From Clostridia bacterium (GTDB lineage: Bacteria > Bacillota_A > Clostridia > Oscillospirales > CAG-272): a DNA stretch of 6,259 nt. The stretch lies in NCBI GenBank assembly GCA_017547395.1, contig JAFYPS010000179.1:1-6259 (forward strand), read 5' to 3'. A program made the position numbers and the translations under genes. Of the stretch, positions 1 to 5,445 are shown one piece after another; within the stretch, counting starts at the first letter, position 1, and each line of letters opens with the position of its first letter. Below the pieces are notes generated by a model. The model had not been told where the DNA came from and ran no database searches. It saw only the letters and a program-made list of their open reading frames with translations.

Positions 1-258
1 GCTGAGAACAAGGGTATCGCTGCTCTCGACGCTATCACTCAGTCCAAGAATATGATGGAAGGTCACAAGATGGACTACTTCGTGCTTAGTCTTTCCTTTA
101 TCGGCTGGTACTTTGTTGGTTCTCTTACCTTCGGTATCGCATTCATTTGGATAATCCCTTATATGAGTGCTACGTACGTTAACTTCTACAATGCTATTAA
201 GCCTGTAGCAACCGTTGAAACAGTAGCAGAAGAAATTCCCGAAGCTCCTGCAGTTTAA
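1..258 (+). CDS. DUF975-like integral membrane protein, C-terminal part (5' end outside window)
   Basis: The frame is open from base 1 and stops with TAA at 256-258, giving 85 visible residues; the start lies to the left of the window. The visible part begins with a short helix (AALDAITQSKNMMEGHK), then a hydrophobic stretch with the pattern LSFIGWYFVGSLTFG, then IWIIPYMSATYVNFYNAI, and ends in an acidic, Pro/Ala/Val-rich cytoplasmic-type tail. The order of helix, 'SFIGW', 'LT.GI', 'IPY...TYVNFY' is what I know from the C-terminal end of DUF975 membrane proteins of Firmicutes, whose function is not established. A methionine at 52-54 exists, but the frame continues upstream with protein-like sequence, so it is internal. 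The gene ends just before a strong terminator and converges on the sugar-phosphate operon. Family assignment is by pattern memory, not by a search. Confidence 0.75.
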   Translation, partial: AENKGIAALDAITQSKNMMEGHKMDYFVLSLSFIGWYFVGSLTFGIAFIWIIPYMSATYVNFYNAIKPVATVETVAEEIPEAPAV

Positions 259-268
259 TTAATCAAAT

Positions 269-298
269 AAAAAAGCACCCGAAGGGGTGCTTTTTATT
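269..298. terminator. Bidirectional intrinsic terminator between convergent genes
   Basis: A 6-bp perfect GC-rich stem, GCACCC (275-280) and GGGTGC (285-290), closes a GAAG tetraloop. It is flanked by AAAAAA on the left (269-274) and TTTTT on the right (291-295). It therefore works as an intrinsic terminator for the DUF975-like gene on + and, about 120 nt past the stop codon, for the kinase gene on -. No other strong terminator is visible between 299 and 416; the rest of that 158-bp gap shows nothing else I can support. Confidence 0.9.
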
Positions 299-416
299 AT
301 CCTTTTTATCGCGCCGAGTTCTTCGGAAAAGAAAATCCGTCACCACTCGCCATACCCGCATTGCAAGCATAGCGAAAGAGAAAATGAGTAAAATGATTTT
401 TTTATTATTTTCTCCG

Positions 417-1340
417 TTATTTGATTTTCGTAACTTTAATCTGCTTTTCTATATTTGCAACGTCCTCGCTTTTAGGCGGAAGAGTTCCCTCGCGCATACA
501 AGCGGAAGTGCCGTAGGCGCACGCTCTCTTAAGCGCGTCCTCTATGCCGAGTGAGGCACCGTCGATAAAGCCCGCAATAGTACTGTCACCCGCGCCGATT
601 GTTGAAACCGCATCAATTTTCGGGGTTTCGGCGTGGAAAACTCCCTCACTGCACGCAAGCACTGCGCCGTCTTTTCCAAGGCTGACCATTACGTTTTCGA
701 TGCCGCTTTGGAAAATCCCGTTTGCGATTTCCCCCGCATCCAAAACCGAGTTTATCTTTTTACCCGTATAATGCTCCGCCTCGTCCTCGTTGGGTTTAAT
801 AAGCCAGGGCTTAAATGCGACAAGTTCGTCAAGCGAAACCGAGCGGGAGTCGATGATAACCTTTGCGCCCTTGCTTTTCAATTTGCCGAGAAGCGCAAGC
901 ACGTCAGCCGTTGCAATACCCTTTGCGATACTGCCGGTAAATGCAACGACCGTGTCACCGTCAACCTCGCCGATTTTTTCCTCGACCTCGTTAAGTATAC
1001 CCGCTTTGCAGGTAAAGCCGTTGAAACTTATGCGAGTTTCGGGGTTTTTGTCCTCGTGAAGGGTGATGTTTTCGCGGATGCGTCCGTCAGTCCACACGGG
1101 AAGAACGCGCAGACCGTCACGCTCAAGAGCCTTGCAGAATTCCTCGCCGTTTTCTCTTCCAACGATTACAACGGCAACGTTTTCCACGTTGTTTGAAACG
1201 AGCGCGCGGGAAATATTAACACCCTTGCCGCCCGCATCCTTTGATGTAATATCAAAAATACTCTCGTGATAGGGGCGAAAGTCATTTGAATAGCAGTGTA
1301 CGTCAAATGCGGGGTTAAGCGTAAGTGTTATAATTTTCAT
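417..1340 (-). CDS. 1-phosphofructokinase-type PfkB family sugar-phosphate kinase (FruK/LacC subfamily)
   Basis: A 307-residue protein of the ribokinase/PfkB fold, the usual length for FruK/LacC kinases, which use ATP to make fructose-1,6-bisphosphate from fructose-1-phosphate or the tagatose equivalent. Visible motifs: N-terminal LTLNPAFD (residues 6-13), glycine motif GGKGVN (37-42, PfkB signature 1), the GRIRENIT strand (86-93), the TGS loop (135-137), IKPNEDE (181-187), and IGAGDS (248-253, PfkB signature 2) with D252 as the expected catalytic base. The start at 1340 is chosen because GGAG lies 5 nt upstream and family homology begins there; a longer TTG-started reading would overlap sorE and add non-homologous residues. 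It follows sorE by 52 nt on the same strand, so it is probably the second gene of the operon. The kinase family is certain; whether the substrate is fructose-1-P, tagatose-6-P or another ketose phosphate is not. Confidence 0.93.
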   Translation of the reverse strand: MKIITLTLNPAFDVHCYSNDFRPYHESIFDITSKDAGGKGVNISRALVSNNVENVAVVIVGRENGEEFCKALERDGLRVLPVWTDGRIRENITLHEDKNPETRISFNGFTCKAGILNEVEEKIGEVDGDTVVAFTGSIAKGIATADVLALLGKLKSKGAKVIIDSRSVSLDELVAFKPWLIKPNEDEAEHYTGKKINSVLDAGEIANGIFQSGIENVMVSLGKDGAVLACSEGVFHAETPKIDAVSTIGAGDSTIAGFIDGASLGIEDALKRACAYGTSACMREGTLPPKSEDVANIEKQIKVTKIK

Positions 1341-1343
1341 ATT

Positions 1344-1349
1344 ATCTCC
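1344..1349 (-). promoter_or_regulatory. Ribosome binding site of the PfkB-type kinase
   Basis: GGAGAT on the minus strand, with GGAG ending 5 nt before ATG 1340. It decides the start in favour of the methionine beginning MKIITLTLNP over any upstream alternative. Confidence 0.75.
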
Positions 1350-1354
1350 GTTCC

Positions 1355-1367
1355 GCCGCCAAGCGGC
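1355..1367 (-). other. Small intercistronic inverted repeat between sorE and the kinase gene
   Basis: GCCGC (1355-1359) and GCGGC (1363-1367) form a 5-bp GC-only stem with a 3-nt loop, placed just upstream of the kinase ribosome binding site. There is no T-run, so it is not a terminator. It could stabilise or tune the second cistron, or be chance. Confidence 0.3.
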
Positions 1368-1392
1368 AAGAAAATAGTTTGATAAAATTCTC

Positions 1393-2646
1393 TTAAATCT
1401 TAGGTGCGTTTGCAAGGAGGTATTCTTCTGCCTCGGTGCACCACACTCCGTTATTTTTCTTCACAATTTTTGCAAGTTCACGGTAAAGCGCATCCGTTTT
1501 GCCGAGCTCTTCAAAATCGGAGATAGCCACAAGCGGGATATCAAGTTCATTATAACATATTTTTTTGCTTCCGTTTGGTATTTCCATCGCAAAAAGTGTT
1601 TCTTTTACGGCTTTCATACCGAGAATATGGGAAACGAGCGCGCCCGCGTTGATTTTTTCCTGTTCGATAAGTTCGATTACGTCGGTCATATCCTTCGGGA
1701 TACTGCCTGCAGTGCCTACAACGTGGATGCCGTCGTAATGTACTCTGTAAAGGTTGAGTGAGCCCTGCATTTCGTGAATCGGAGGGCCTGCAAAGAAGTT
1801 TACGCAACCGTCCTCACGGCAAATCTTTTCCGCAAGGCTGAAAAGTTCGGGTACGGGTACCATTACGAACACGTCGTCAAATCCGCCGTCCGAAAGTTCG
1901 ATTAGATAGTCCGCAACGTTTTCGATTTCGGAGGTGTTTACGTATTTCAAGTCAACACCTCTTTCCTTTGCCGACTTAACGCTCGACTTTTCCGCCGCAA
2001 ACGCAAGTCGATCACCGTCAACGTCGGTAACGACAATCATTCCGCACTCCGCATAGCCGGAGGCAAGCTCAACCGCGCCGATACCCATAGGTCCCGCACC
2101 GCCGAGTATTGCAAGTTTGCCGCCCTTTTTCGCACCGTCAGTACGAACGTAGTTCGTATAATCAGTATGGTAAAAGCCCTTGTAACCGCGGTAAACGCAG
2201 GCAAGTGCCTCGGTAAGCGAGCCTTTGAAATATCCCTCTCCGTTGTAGGGGAGCAGACATCCGCGCTCAAGTACAATCTTAGGCACAACCGCGTACATAG
2301 TGTTGCCGCCGACGTACTTGTAGGAATATCCGGGGTCATAACCGCTCTCAAGTTTCAGCGCAGGCTGAATAACAACCTTTTGTCCCTCGTGCCACTCGTT
2401 TTTAAGAGTAGCGCCAACCTGCAAAATTTCGCCGCACATTTCGTGGCCGATGATTATAGGATTTTCTGCGATATCTTCGGGTACGCGCTTATGCTTTGTG
2501 CCCTGCTTTACCGCCTTGAACGTGGACGCGCAAACAGAGTCGCTGACAACCTTTATAAGTACCTCTTCGTCAGTAATTTCAGGAAGGTCAAACTCCTCGA
2601 GTCTTATATCCATTTCTCCGTAAAGTCTTACTGCTTTGGTCTTCAT
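1393..2646 (-). CDS. sorE: L-sorbose-1-phosphate reductase-like zinc-binding dehydrogenase (SorE family, MDR superfamily)
   Basis: A 417-residue medium-chain dehydrogenase/reductase. It matches the SorE pattern as I remember it: KAVRLYG and IRLEEFDLP near the N-terminus, VVSDSVCAS.FKAVKQG, KHKRVPEDIAENPIIIGHE (51-69), PGYSYKYVGG (105-114), GFDDVFV (255-261), NFFAGP (283-288) and VVTD. SorE reduces L-sorbose-1-phosphate to D-glucitol-6-phosphate in the cytoplasm. Likely catalytic zinc ligands are C39, H68/E69 and E146. The four-cysteine structural-zinc lobe of many alcohol dehydrogenases is absent, as in SorE. The Rossmann motif GGAGPMG is at 182-188, and D208 at the end of the second strand suggests NAD(H). 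About 45 helical residues follow the expected SorE C-terminus (from ~372). The start at 2646 has GGAGG 6 nt upstream. It is the first gene of a pair with the kinase. The family call is firm; the actual substrate could be another ketose or polyol phosphate. Confidence 0.82.
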   Translation of the reverse strand: MKTKAVRLYGEMDIRLEEFDLPEITDEEVLIKVVSDSVCASTFKAVKQGTKHKRVPEDIAENPIIIGHEMCGEILQVGATLKNEWHEGQKVVIQPALKLESGYDPGYSYKYVGGNTMYAVVPKIVLERGCLLPYNGEGYFKGSLTEALACVYRGYKGFYHTDYTNYVRTDGAKKGGKLAILGGAGPMGIGAVELASGYAECGMIVVTDVDGDRLAFAAEKSSVKSAKERGVDLKYVNTSEIENVADYLIELSDGGFDDVFVMVPVPELFSLAEKICREDGCVNFFAGPPIHEMQGSLNLYRVHYDGIHVVGTAGSIPKDMTDVIELIEQEKINAGALVSHILGMKAVKETLFAMEIPNGSKKICYNELDIPLVAISDFEELGKTDALYRELAKIVKKNNGVWCTEAEEYLLANAPKI

Positions 2647-2650
2647 AAAA

Positions 2651-2657
2651 TACCTCC
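2651..2657 (-). promoter_or_regulatory. Ribosome binding site of sorE
   Basis: GGAGGTA on the minus strand, GGAGG ending 6 nt before ATG 2646. It fixes the start at MKTKAVRLYG and argues against the longer frame that opens from a TTG at 2703. Confidence 0.88.
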
Positions 2658-2690
2658 ATAGTATATTTTCCCAATAAAAGACTATCATTT

Positions 2691-2707
2691 TTGATTGATA
2701 CAATCAA
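2691..2707. promoter_or_regulatory. Perfect 17-bp palindrome upstream of sorE, candidate operator
   Basis: TTGATTG, 3-nt centre ATA, CAATCAA: seven of seven positions are inverted-complementary. It lies 45-61 bp upstream of the sorE ATG, where an operator of the sugar operon would be expected. No regulator gene is in the window, so the binding protein is unknown. Confidence 0.5.
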
Positions 2708-2721
2708 TAGTTTTGAGCTAA

Positions 2722-2740
2722 TTTGACAATTACGGTCAAA
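2722..2740. promoter_or_regulatory. Second inverted repeat upstream of sorE, candidate operator
   Basis: TTTGAC (2722-2727) and GTCAAA (2735-2740) are perfectly complementary around a 7-nt spacer. It lies 15 bp from the first palindrome. The TTGACC read on minus (2739-2734) resembles a -35 box, but no acceptable -10 follows at 16-18 nt. Confidence 0.4.
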
Positions 2741-2798
2741 AGTCGGTCGCAACCACCCCAAAAAGCGTACAAAACAGTCAAAAACCGCTCATTCTGTA

Positions 2799-2827
2799 TT
2801 GACACCCACTATACTCGGTGCTACAAT
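2799..2827 (+). promoter_or_regulatory. Near-consensus sigma-70/sigma-A promoter on the plus strand
   Basis: TTGACA (2799-2804), exactly 17 nt, then TACAAT (2822-2827): a perfect -35 and a five-of-six -10 at optimal spacing. The expected start of transcription is near 2834. It points away from sorE and into a gene-free, hairpin-rich stretch that ends against a gene on the opposite strand, so it drives no recognisable protein gene. Confidence 0.65.
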
Positions 2828-2833
2828 CAAAAT

Positions 2834-2913
2834 ATGCTTTGGATTAACACAATCTGCCAACAGGCATTAAATGCCAAAAAGAACCGCACATCAAAATGAT
2901 GTGCGGTTCTTTC
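2834..2913 (+). ncRNA. Candidate small RNA transcribed from the plus-strand promoter
   Basis: This is an inference from layout: the strong promoter at 2799-2827, an expected start near 2834, and a 14-bp hairpin at 2880-2910 about 45 nt later. Between them are two overlapping small hairpins: TGCC/GGCA, and GGCATT (2863-2868)/AATGCC (2870-2875) around one base. The T-run after the hairpin on + is short (TTCTTTC), so the RNA might read on through the 2928-2958 hairpin toward 2975. A 21-codon frame starts at ATG 2834 (MLWINT...) and stops inside the hairpin, but it would be leaderless. The RNA would be antisense to the 3' untranslated region of the membrane-protein gene. No known RNA family was recognised. 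Confidence 0.35.
2876..2910 (-). terminator. Strong intrinsic terminator of the membrane-protein gene
   Basis: A perfect 14-bp stem (2880-2893 with 2897-2910) closes a 3-nt loop. On the minus strand the hairpin runs directly into a T-run (complement of 2876-2879, extended by the last stem pair), about 70 nt after the stop at 2980. On the plus strand it could also stop transcription from the 2799 promoter, less efficiently because the T-run there is interrupted. Confidence 0.85.
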
Positions 2914-2927
2914 GCTGTCCACTTGAA

Positions 2928-2958
2928 GTGTCGGTCATAAAATACATATGAACGACAC
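2928..2958. repeat. Imperfect 11-bp inverted repeat
   Basis: Arms at 2928-2938 (GTGTCGGTCAT) and 2948-2958 (ATGAACGACAC) pair at 10 of 11 positions across a 9-nt AT-rich spacer. A smaller palindrome, CACTT-G-AAGTG (2920-2930), touches its left side. On either strand it would fold as an RNA hairpin in the 3' untranslated region or in an extended plus-strand RNA. No T-run follows directly, so it is not called a terminator. Confidence 0.5.
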
Positions 2959-2979
2959 CGCTAAAAGGTACTTTTTGTT

Positions 2980-3654
2980 TTAGAACACGCTGTCTGTTGT
3001 AACTGTTTCGGGAACCGTGGGAAGCTCTGCGGGTGCATCAGTAAGCCTTGGCTGCTTGCCCGAAAGAATAAGTAAAATCACAACCGAAACTATCGGCATA
3101 AAGAAGTAGCCGAGAAGAATTCCTATAAAATAACCGATTCCGCCACTGCCGCCAAAGTTTTCGCAGACGTAATAGTATGCAATATACTCAAAAACGGTAA
3201 GGCAAACTGCCGCAATCAATAAAAGTGCAAGTGTACCGAAAAGCGGAGCTACGAACATAACGGGAATTGTATCCGACATGGGACCTGCAACAGCGGCGCC
3301 GATAAGCACGGCAACCCAGACAATATAAAGAACAAATAAAATAATGACCGTAGTCATAAGCATCTTTGTGCGGGTATGCTTTCCCTTTCCCGCATCGGAA
3401 ATTCTGCCAAGCAGATATATATCGCCAATCGGAATAAACTCAAGCCAAACGTTACGTATGCCGGTTCTTTTCGCCATACGCATAATTGCAATAGCATTCA
3501 TCACGTACATTGCAATTCCAAAAAGGAGCGCTACAGCGTATATAGCCAAGAAAATGCCGAACATCGCTCCAAACGCCTCGATAAAGTCAGCGTCAAATGA
3601 TATGCCCTGCGGGAACTCGCCAAAGTTCGTATCAGGATAAACCTGGTAGTCCAT
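2980..3654 (-). CDS. Four-helix integral membrane protein of unknown function
   Basis: 224 residues; family function not recognised. It has an acidic soluble N-terminus (1-26), a long hydrophobic segment (~27-55), then a basic, conserved-looking linker with MAKRTGIRNVWLEFIPIGD (60-78) followed by YLLGRISDAGKGK, and then three further membrane segments (~100-124, ~130-160, ~173-197). The C-terminal tail of ~25 residues is rich in Pro, Thr and acidic residues. The 'KR.G..N.W..FIP.GD.Y.LG' stretch is a pattern I have seen in small clostridial membrane proteins without assigned function; it may sit at the membrane face between helices 1 and 2. The start at 3654 has GGAGG 7 nt upstream. The gene appears monocistronic, with a promoter upstream and a terminator on each side. 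Real gene: high confidence; function: none claimed. Confidence 0.85.
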   Translation of the reverse strand: MDYQVYPDTNFGEFPQGISFDADFIEAFGAMFGIFLAIYAVALLFGIAMYVMNAIAIMRMAKRTGIRNVWLEFIPIGDIYLLGRISDAGKGKHTRTKMLMTTVIILFVLYIVWVAVLIGAAVAGPMSDTIPVMFVAPLFGTLALLLIAAVCLTVFEYIAYYYVCENFGGSGGIGYFIGILLGYFFMPIVSVVILLILSGKQPRLTDAPAELPTVPETVTTDSVF

Positions 3655-3683
3655 AAAAACACCTCCTGAGCATTTATATATTC

Positions 3684-3712
3684 AGCATATCATATTATGT
3701 CGGAAATTGCAA
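3684..3712 (-). promoter_or_regulatory. Probable promoter of the four-helix membrane protein gene
   Basis: On minus, TTGCAA (3712-3707) and TATGCT (3689-3684) are separated by exactly 17 nt, giving a start near 3677 and a ~20-nt leader containing GGAGG. It sits directly after the SLH gene's terminator, consistent with an independent transcript. Confidence 0.5.
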
Positions 3713-3713
3713 G

Positions 3714-3745
3714 AAAAAAGAGACTTGCCAAAGCAAGTCTCTTTT
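3714..3745. terminator. Intrinsic terminator after the SLH protein gene
   Basis: A perfect 10-bp stem (AGAGACTTGC at 3719-3728 with GCAAGTCTCT at 3733-3742) has a CAAA loop. On minus it is followed by a T-run (complement of 3714-3718), 19 nt past the SLH stop codon. A short T-run on + makes it symmetric in form. Confidence 0.9.
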
Positions 3746-3760
3746 ATTATTCAATATTTA

Positions 3761-5413
3761 TCAGTCCCAGGTCTTGTTAGGAATGATAGCGGTCCAGTTC
3801 TCGTTGATACCGTCTTCCTGACGAGTATAGTTGTGAGAGTTGGTTGCTTCGAGAGTGATGTAGTAGTACCACTCGCTGCCGTCCATATCAATCCAGAACA
3901 TAGTGTCTGCATGGAGACCTTCCTTATTTACACTGCGCATAAGTACGCGGTTGATAATAGTCATAGCCTCTGCACGGGTGATAAGCTTTTCAGGACCGAA
4001 AGTACCGTCGGGATAACCTGCGATCCAGCCTGCAGTAGCAGCTCTGAGAACGTAGGACTCGGACCAGTGACCGGCGATGTCGGAGAAGGAAGCGCCCGAG
4101 TCATCCATAAGGCTTGCAAAACGGGTTGCCATTGTTGCAAACTCTGCACGGGTGATATTCTTGCCGGGACCGAAGGTACCGTCGGGATAACCCTTGATAA
4201 ATCCGCCGTTAGCCATAGTGGAAATCGGAACGTTAGACCATCTGTCGTCAGCAACGTCGGTAAAGTCGTTCTTGTTTACGCGGAGGCTGTCACGAACTTC
4301 ATCACGGAGCAAACGGTAGAAGATAGTCGCTACCTCTTCACGGGTGATGTTCTGTGCGGGACGAACGGTCTCGTCGGGATAACCGATAACGTATGCAAAG
4401 TGGTTTTCGGTATCAACAATGGTGCTTATAAAGTGACCGTAAAGGGTCATATTTCTGTCAAGCTTGAAGTTCTTGTCAACCTTATTGGTCTTCGCGCTGT
4501 CGAAATACCAGCCGTCGAACTTGTAACCTACTTTAGTAGGCTTGGGAAGGTCTGCAACCTTAATGGTTCCCTTGCCGTAGATGGGATCGATCAAGTCAGT
4601 CTTACCGTCTACGTTGAAGGTGAGCTTATATTCCTCATCGTCATCATCGCCGCCTGAAGGAGGACTTACCTTCTGGGGCTTGAGAGTAGCACGTACTTCT
4701 TCGGTAGAGAACTCAACCTCTGCGGTTGCGGTTCTGCCGGCGCGCATCAGAGTGCTGCCTTCCATCTTACCGGTAACGGTCTGCGAAACGGTAAACTCAT
4801 CCATAGTAACGCCCTCAACAGTGAAGGTGAGCTCGTTAAGATACGTACCTCCGACAACGCCGTCATAAAGAGCCTGCTCCATAACGCCGTCCTTAATTGC
4901 GATACCGATGGTAAGAACGTTGTCTACAAAGGTTCTGCCGGTTTCAACAAAGAGGTCTGCGGTAGCTGCATTAAAGCCAACGAGAGTCTTTGTATCAGCG
5001 GTATACTCAGCAGGAACGTGAAGCTTTGAAGGAACCTCGATAGTAACGGTGAAATCACCGGTTACGGGAGAGGTGTTCAAAAGATCCATAAGTCTTGCTT
5101 CGGTAACGGGGTCACCGTTAGCATAAGGCTTAATAACGTTCTCTACGCCCCATTCATACCAAGCAATAATAGCATTCTTGATAGGAGCAGTGGTAAGAAC
5201 ACAGGTGAAATCAACTGTCTTCGTCATATCCGTCTTGGACATAGTAAGCTCTTTGGTCTTGGCAGCCCAAGAAGCATCGGTTCCCTCTTTACGAACGTAA
5301 ATGTTCGCAGGAACGTCTACCTGATCCGGAGGTGTCTCAGCAGCAAATGCCATAGGCATGATGCTGATTGCCATAAGAATAGTAAGTACTACTGCAAAAA
5401 GTCTCTTTTTCAT
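3761..5413 (-). CDS. Secreted S-layer homology (SLH) domain protein with an InlB/Listeria-Bacteroides-type repeat
   Basis: 550 residues, exported and probably held non-covalently on the cell-wall polysaccharide by SLH motifs. A Sec signal peptide is clear: KKR, a hydrophobic core, and probable cleavage after AFA at ~24. Residues ~30-245 form a beta-rich region I do not recognise; its repeated 'FTV.IEVPSKL' and 'LTFTVEGVTM' strands suggest an Ig-like or adhesin-type fold. A Gly/Asp-rich linker (253-261) is followed by an InlB B-repeat-like unit (~263-329, with KVGYKFDGWYFD and NMTLYGHF). SLH units follow: a short first one (~338-370, IGYPDETVRP, ITREE), a full second (~384-432, FTDV..RWS, GYPDGTFGP, ITRAEF) and a full third (~443-491). 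A ~59-residue aromatic tail looks like the first half of another SLH. The start at 5413 has AAAGGAA 8 nt upstream. It lies 32 nt after the upstream gene with no terminator between, so cotranscription is likely. Confidence 0.92.
   Translation of the reverse strand: MKKRLFAVVLTILMAISIMPMAFAAETPPDQVDVPANIYVRKEGTDASWAAKTKELTMSKTDMTKTVDFTCVLTTAPIKNAIIAWYEWGVENVIKPYANGDPVTEARLMDLLNTSPVTGDFTVTIEVPSKLHVPAEYTADTKTLVGFNAATADLFVETGRTFVDNVLTIGIAIKDGVMEQALYDGVVGGTYLNELTFTVEGVTMDEFTVSQTVTGKMEGSTLMRAGRTATAEVEFSTEEVRATLKPQKVSPPSGGDDDDEEYKLTFNVDGKTDLIDPIYGKGTIKVADLPKPTKVGYKFDGWYFDSAKTNKVDKNFKLDRNMTLYGHFISTIVDTENHFAYVIGYPDETVRPAQNITREEVATIFYRLLRDEVRDSLRVNKNDFTDVADDRWSNVPISTMANGGFIKGYPDGTFGPGKNITRAEFATMATRFASLMDDSGASFSDIAGHWSESYVLRAATAGWIAGYPDGTFGPEKLITRAEAMTIINRVLMRSVNKEGLHADTMFWIDMDGSEWYYYITLEATNSHNYTRQEDGINENWTAIIPNKTWD
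3971..4385 (-). repeat. Three diverged DNA repeats encoding the SLH 'GYPD..F.P....ITR.E' core
   Basis: Related ~45-bp segments occur at about 3971-4018, 4145-4192 and 4337-4384. All share CGGGTGAT at the left and GTCGGGATAACC or a close variant at the right. Spacing is 174 bp and then 192 bp, i.e. 58 and 64 codons. The two left copies (SLH units 2 and 3) are closest to each other; the copy for unit 1 is more diverged. Confidence 0.8.
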
Positions 5414-5445
5414 AGCAATTCTTCCTTTTATGTGATGTTTTTTTA

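Larger units (their letters stand above)
2647..2979. other. Gene-free 333-bp intergenic region with regulatory and structured elements
   Basis: No protein-coding gene of convincing length or composition is present on either strand. Left part (2651-2740): the sorE ribosome binding site and two palindromes. Middle (2799-2827): a strong promoter-like sequence on +. Right part (2855-2958): a series of inverted repeats including a 14-bp terminator hairpin. I could not find a good sigma-70 promoter for sorE itself. A TATACT hexamer on minus (2665-2660) would start transcription inside the ribosome binding site and has no -35 partner; a TTGATT on minus (2707-2702) lies inside the palindrome, with only poor -10 matches after it. 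Confidence 0.7.

Noticed and set aside
299..416. A second terminator or small gene in the gap before the kinase stop codon
   Set aside because: Only a 4-bp CCGA/TCGG stem around 314-326 and AT-rich stretches are present; no ribosome binding site plus frame and no stable hairpin with T-run.
633..1196. Plus-strand frame of nearly 190 codons opposite the kinase gene
   Set aside because: It is antisense to a kinase with both PfkB signatures and has no recognisable protein pattern; it is explained by the codon bias of the real gene.
1341..1415. Longer start for the PfkB-type kinase from a TTG at 1415
   Set aside because: It would overlap the end of sorE, adds 25 residues unlike the family, and has a weaker basis than ATG 1340 with GGAG 5 nt upstream.
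2660..2665. TATACT on minus as the -10 box of sorE
   Set aside because: Transcription would start within the ribosome binding site, and no -35-like hexamer occurs 16-18 nt upstream.
2647..2703. Longer start for sorE from a TTG at 2703
   Set aside because: The added residues are unlike the SorE N-terminus, would translate through the ribosome binding site of ATG 2646, and start inside the palindrome.
2834..2980. 6S RNA, SRP RNA or a riboswitch in the structured intergenic segment
   Set aside because: No long rod with a central bubble, no SRP-type apical loop and no aptamer core could be traced by eye; the short local hairpins do not match any class I know.
3971..4385. The spaced repeats as a CRISPR-like or mobile array
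   Set aside because: They are in frame inside the SLH gene, diverged, and separated by coding sequence of the SLH motif; they reflect protein-domain duplication.
3707..4657. Long open frame on the plus strand across the SLH gene (over 300 codons)
   Set aside because: It lies antisense to a gene with signal peptide, SLH motifs, ribosome binding site and terminator. Its translation is Val/Gly/Cys-rich without domain features, and it begins inside the terminator region.
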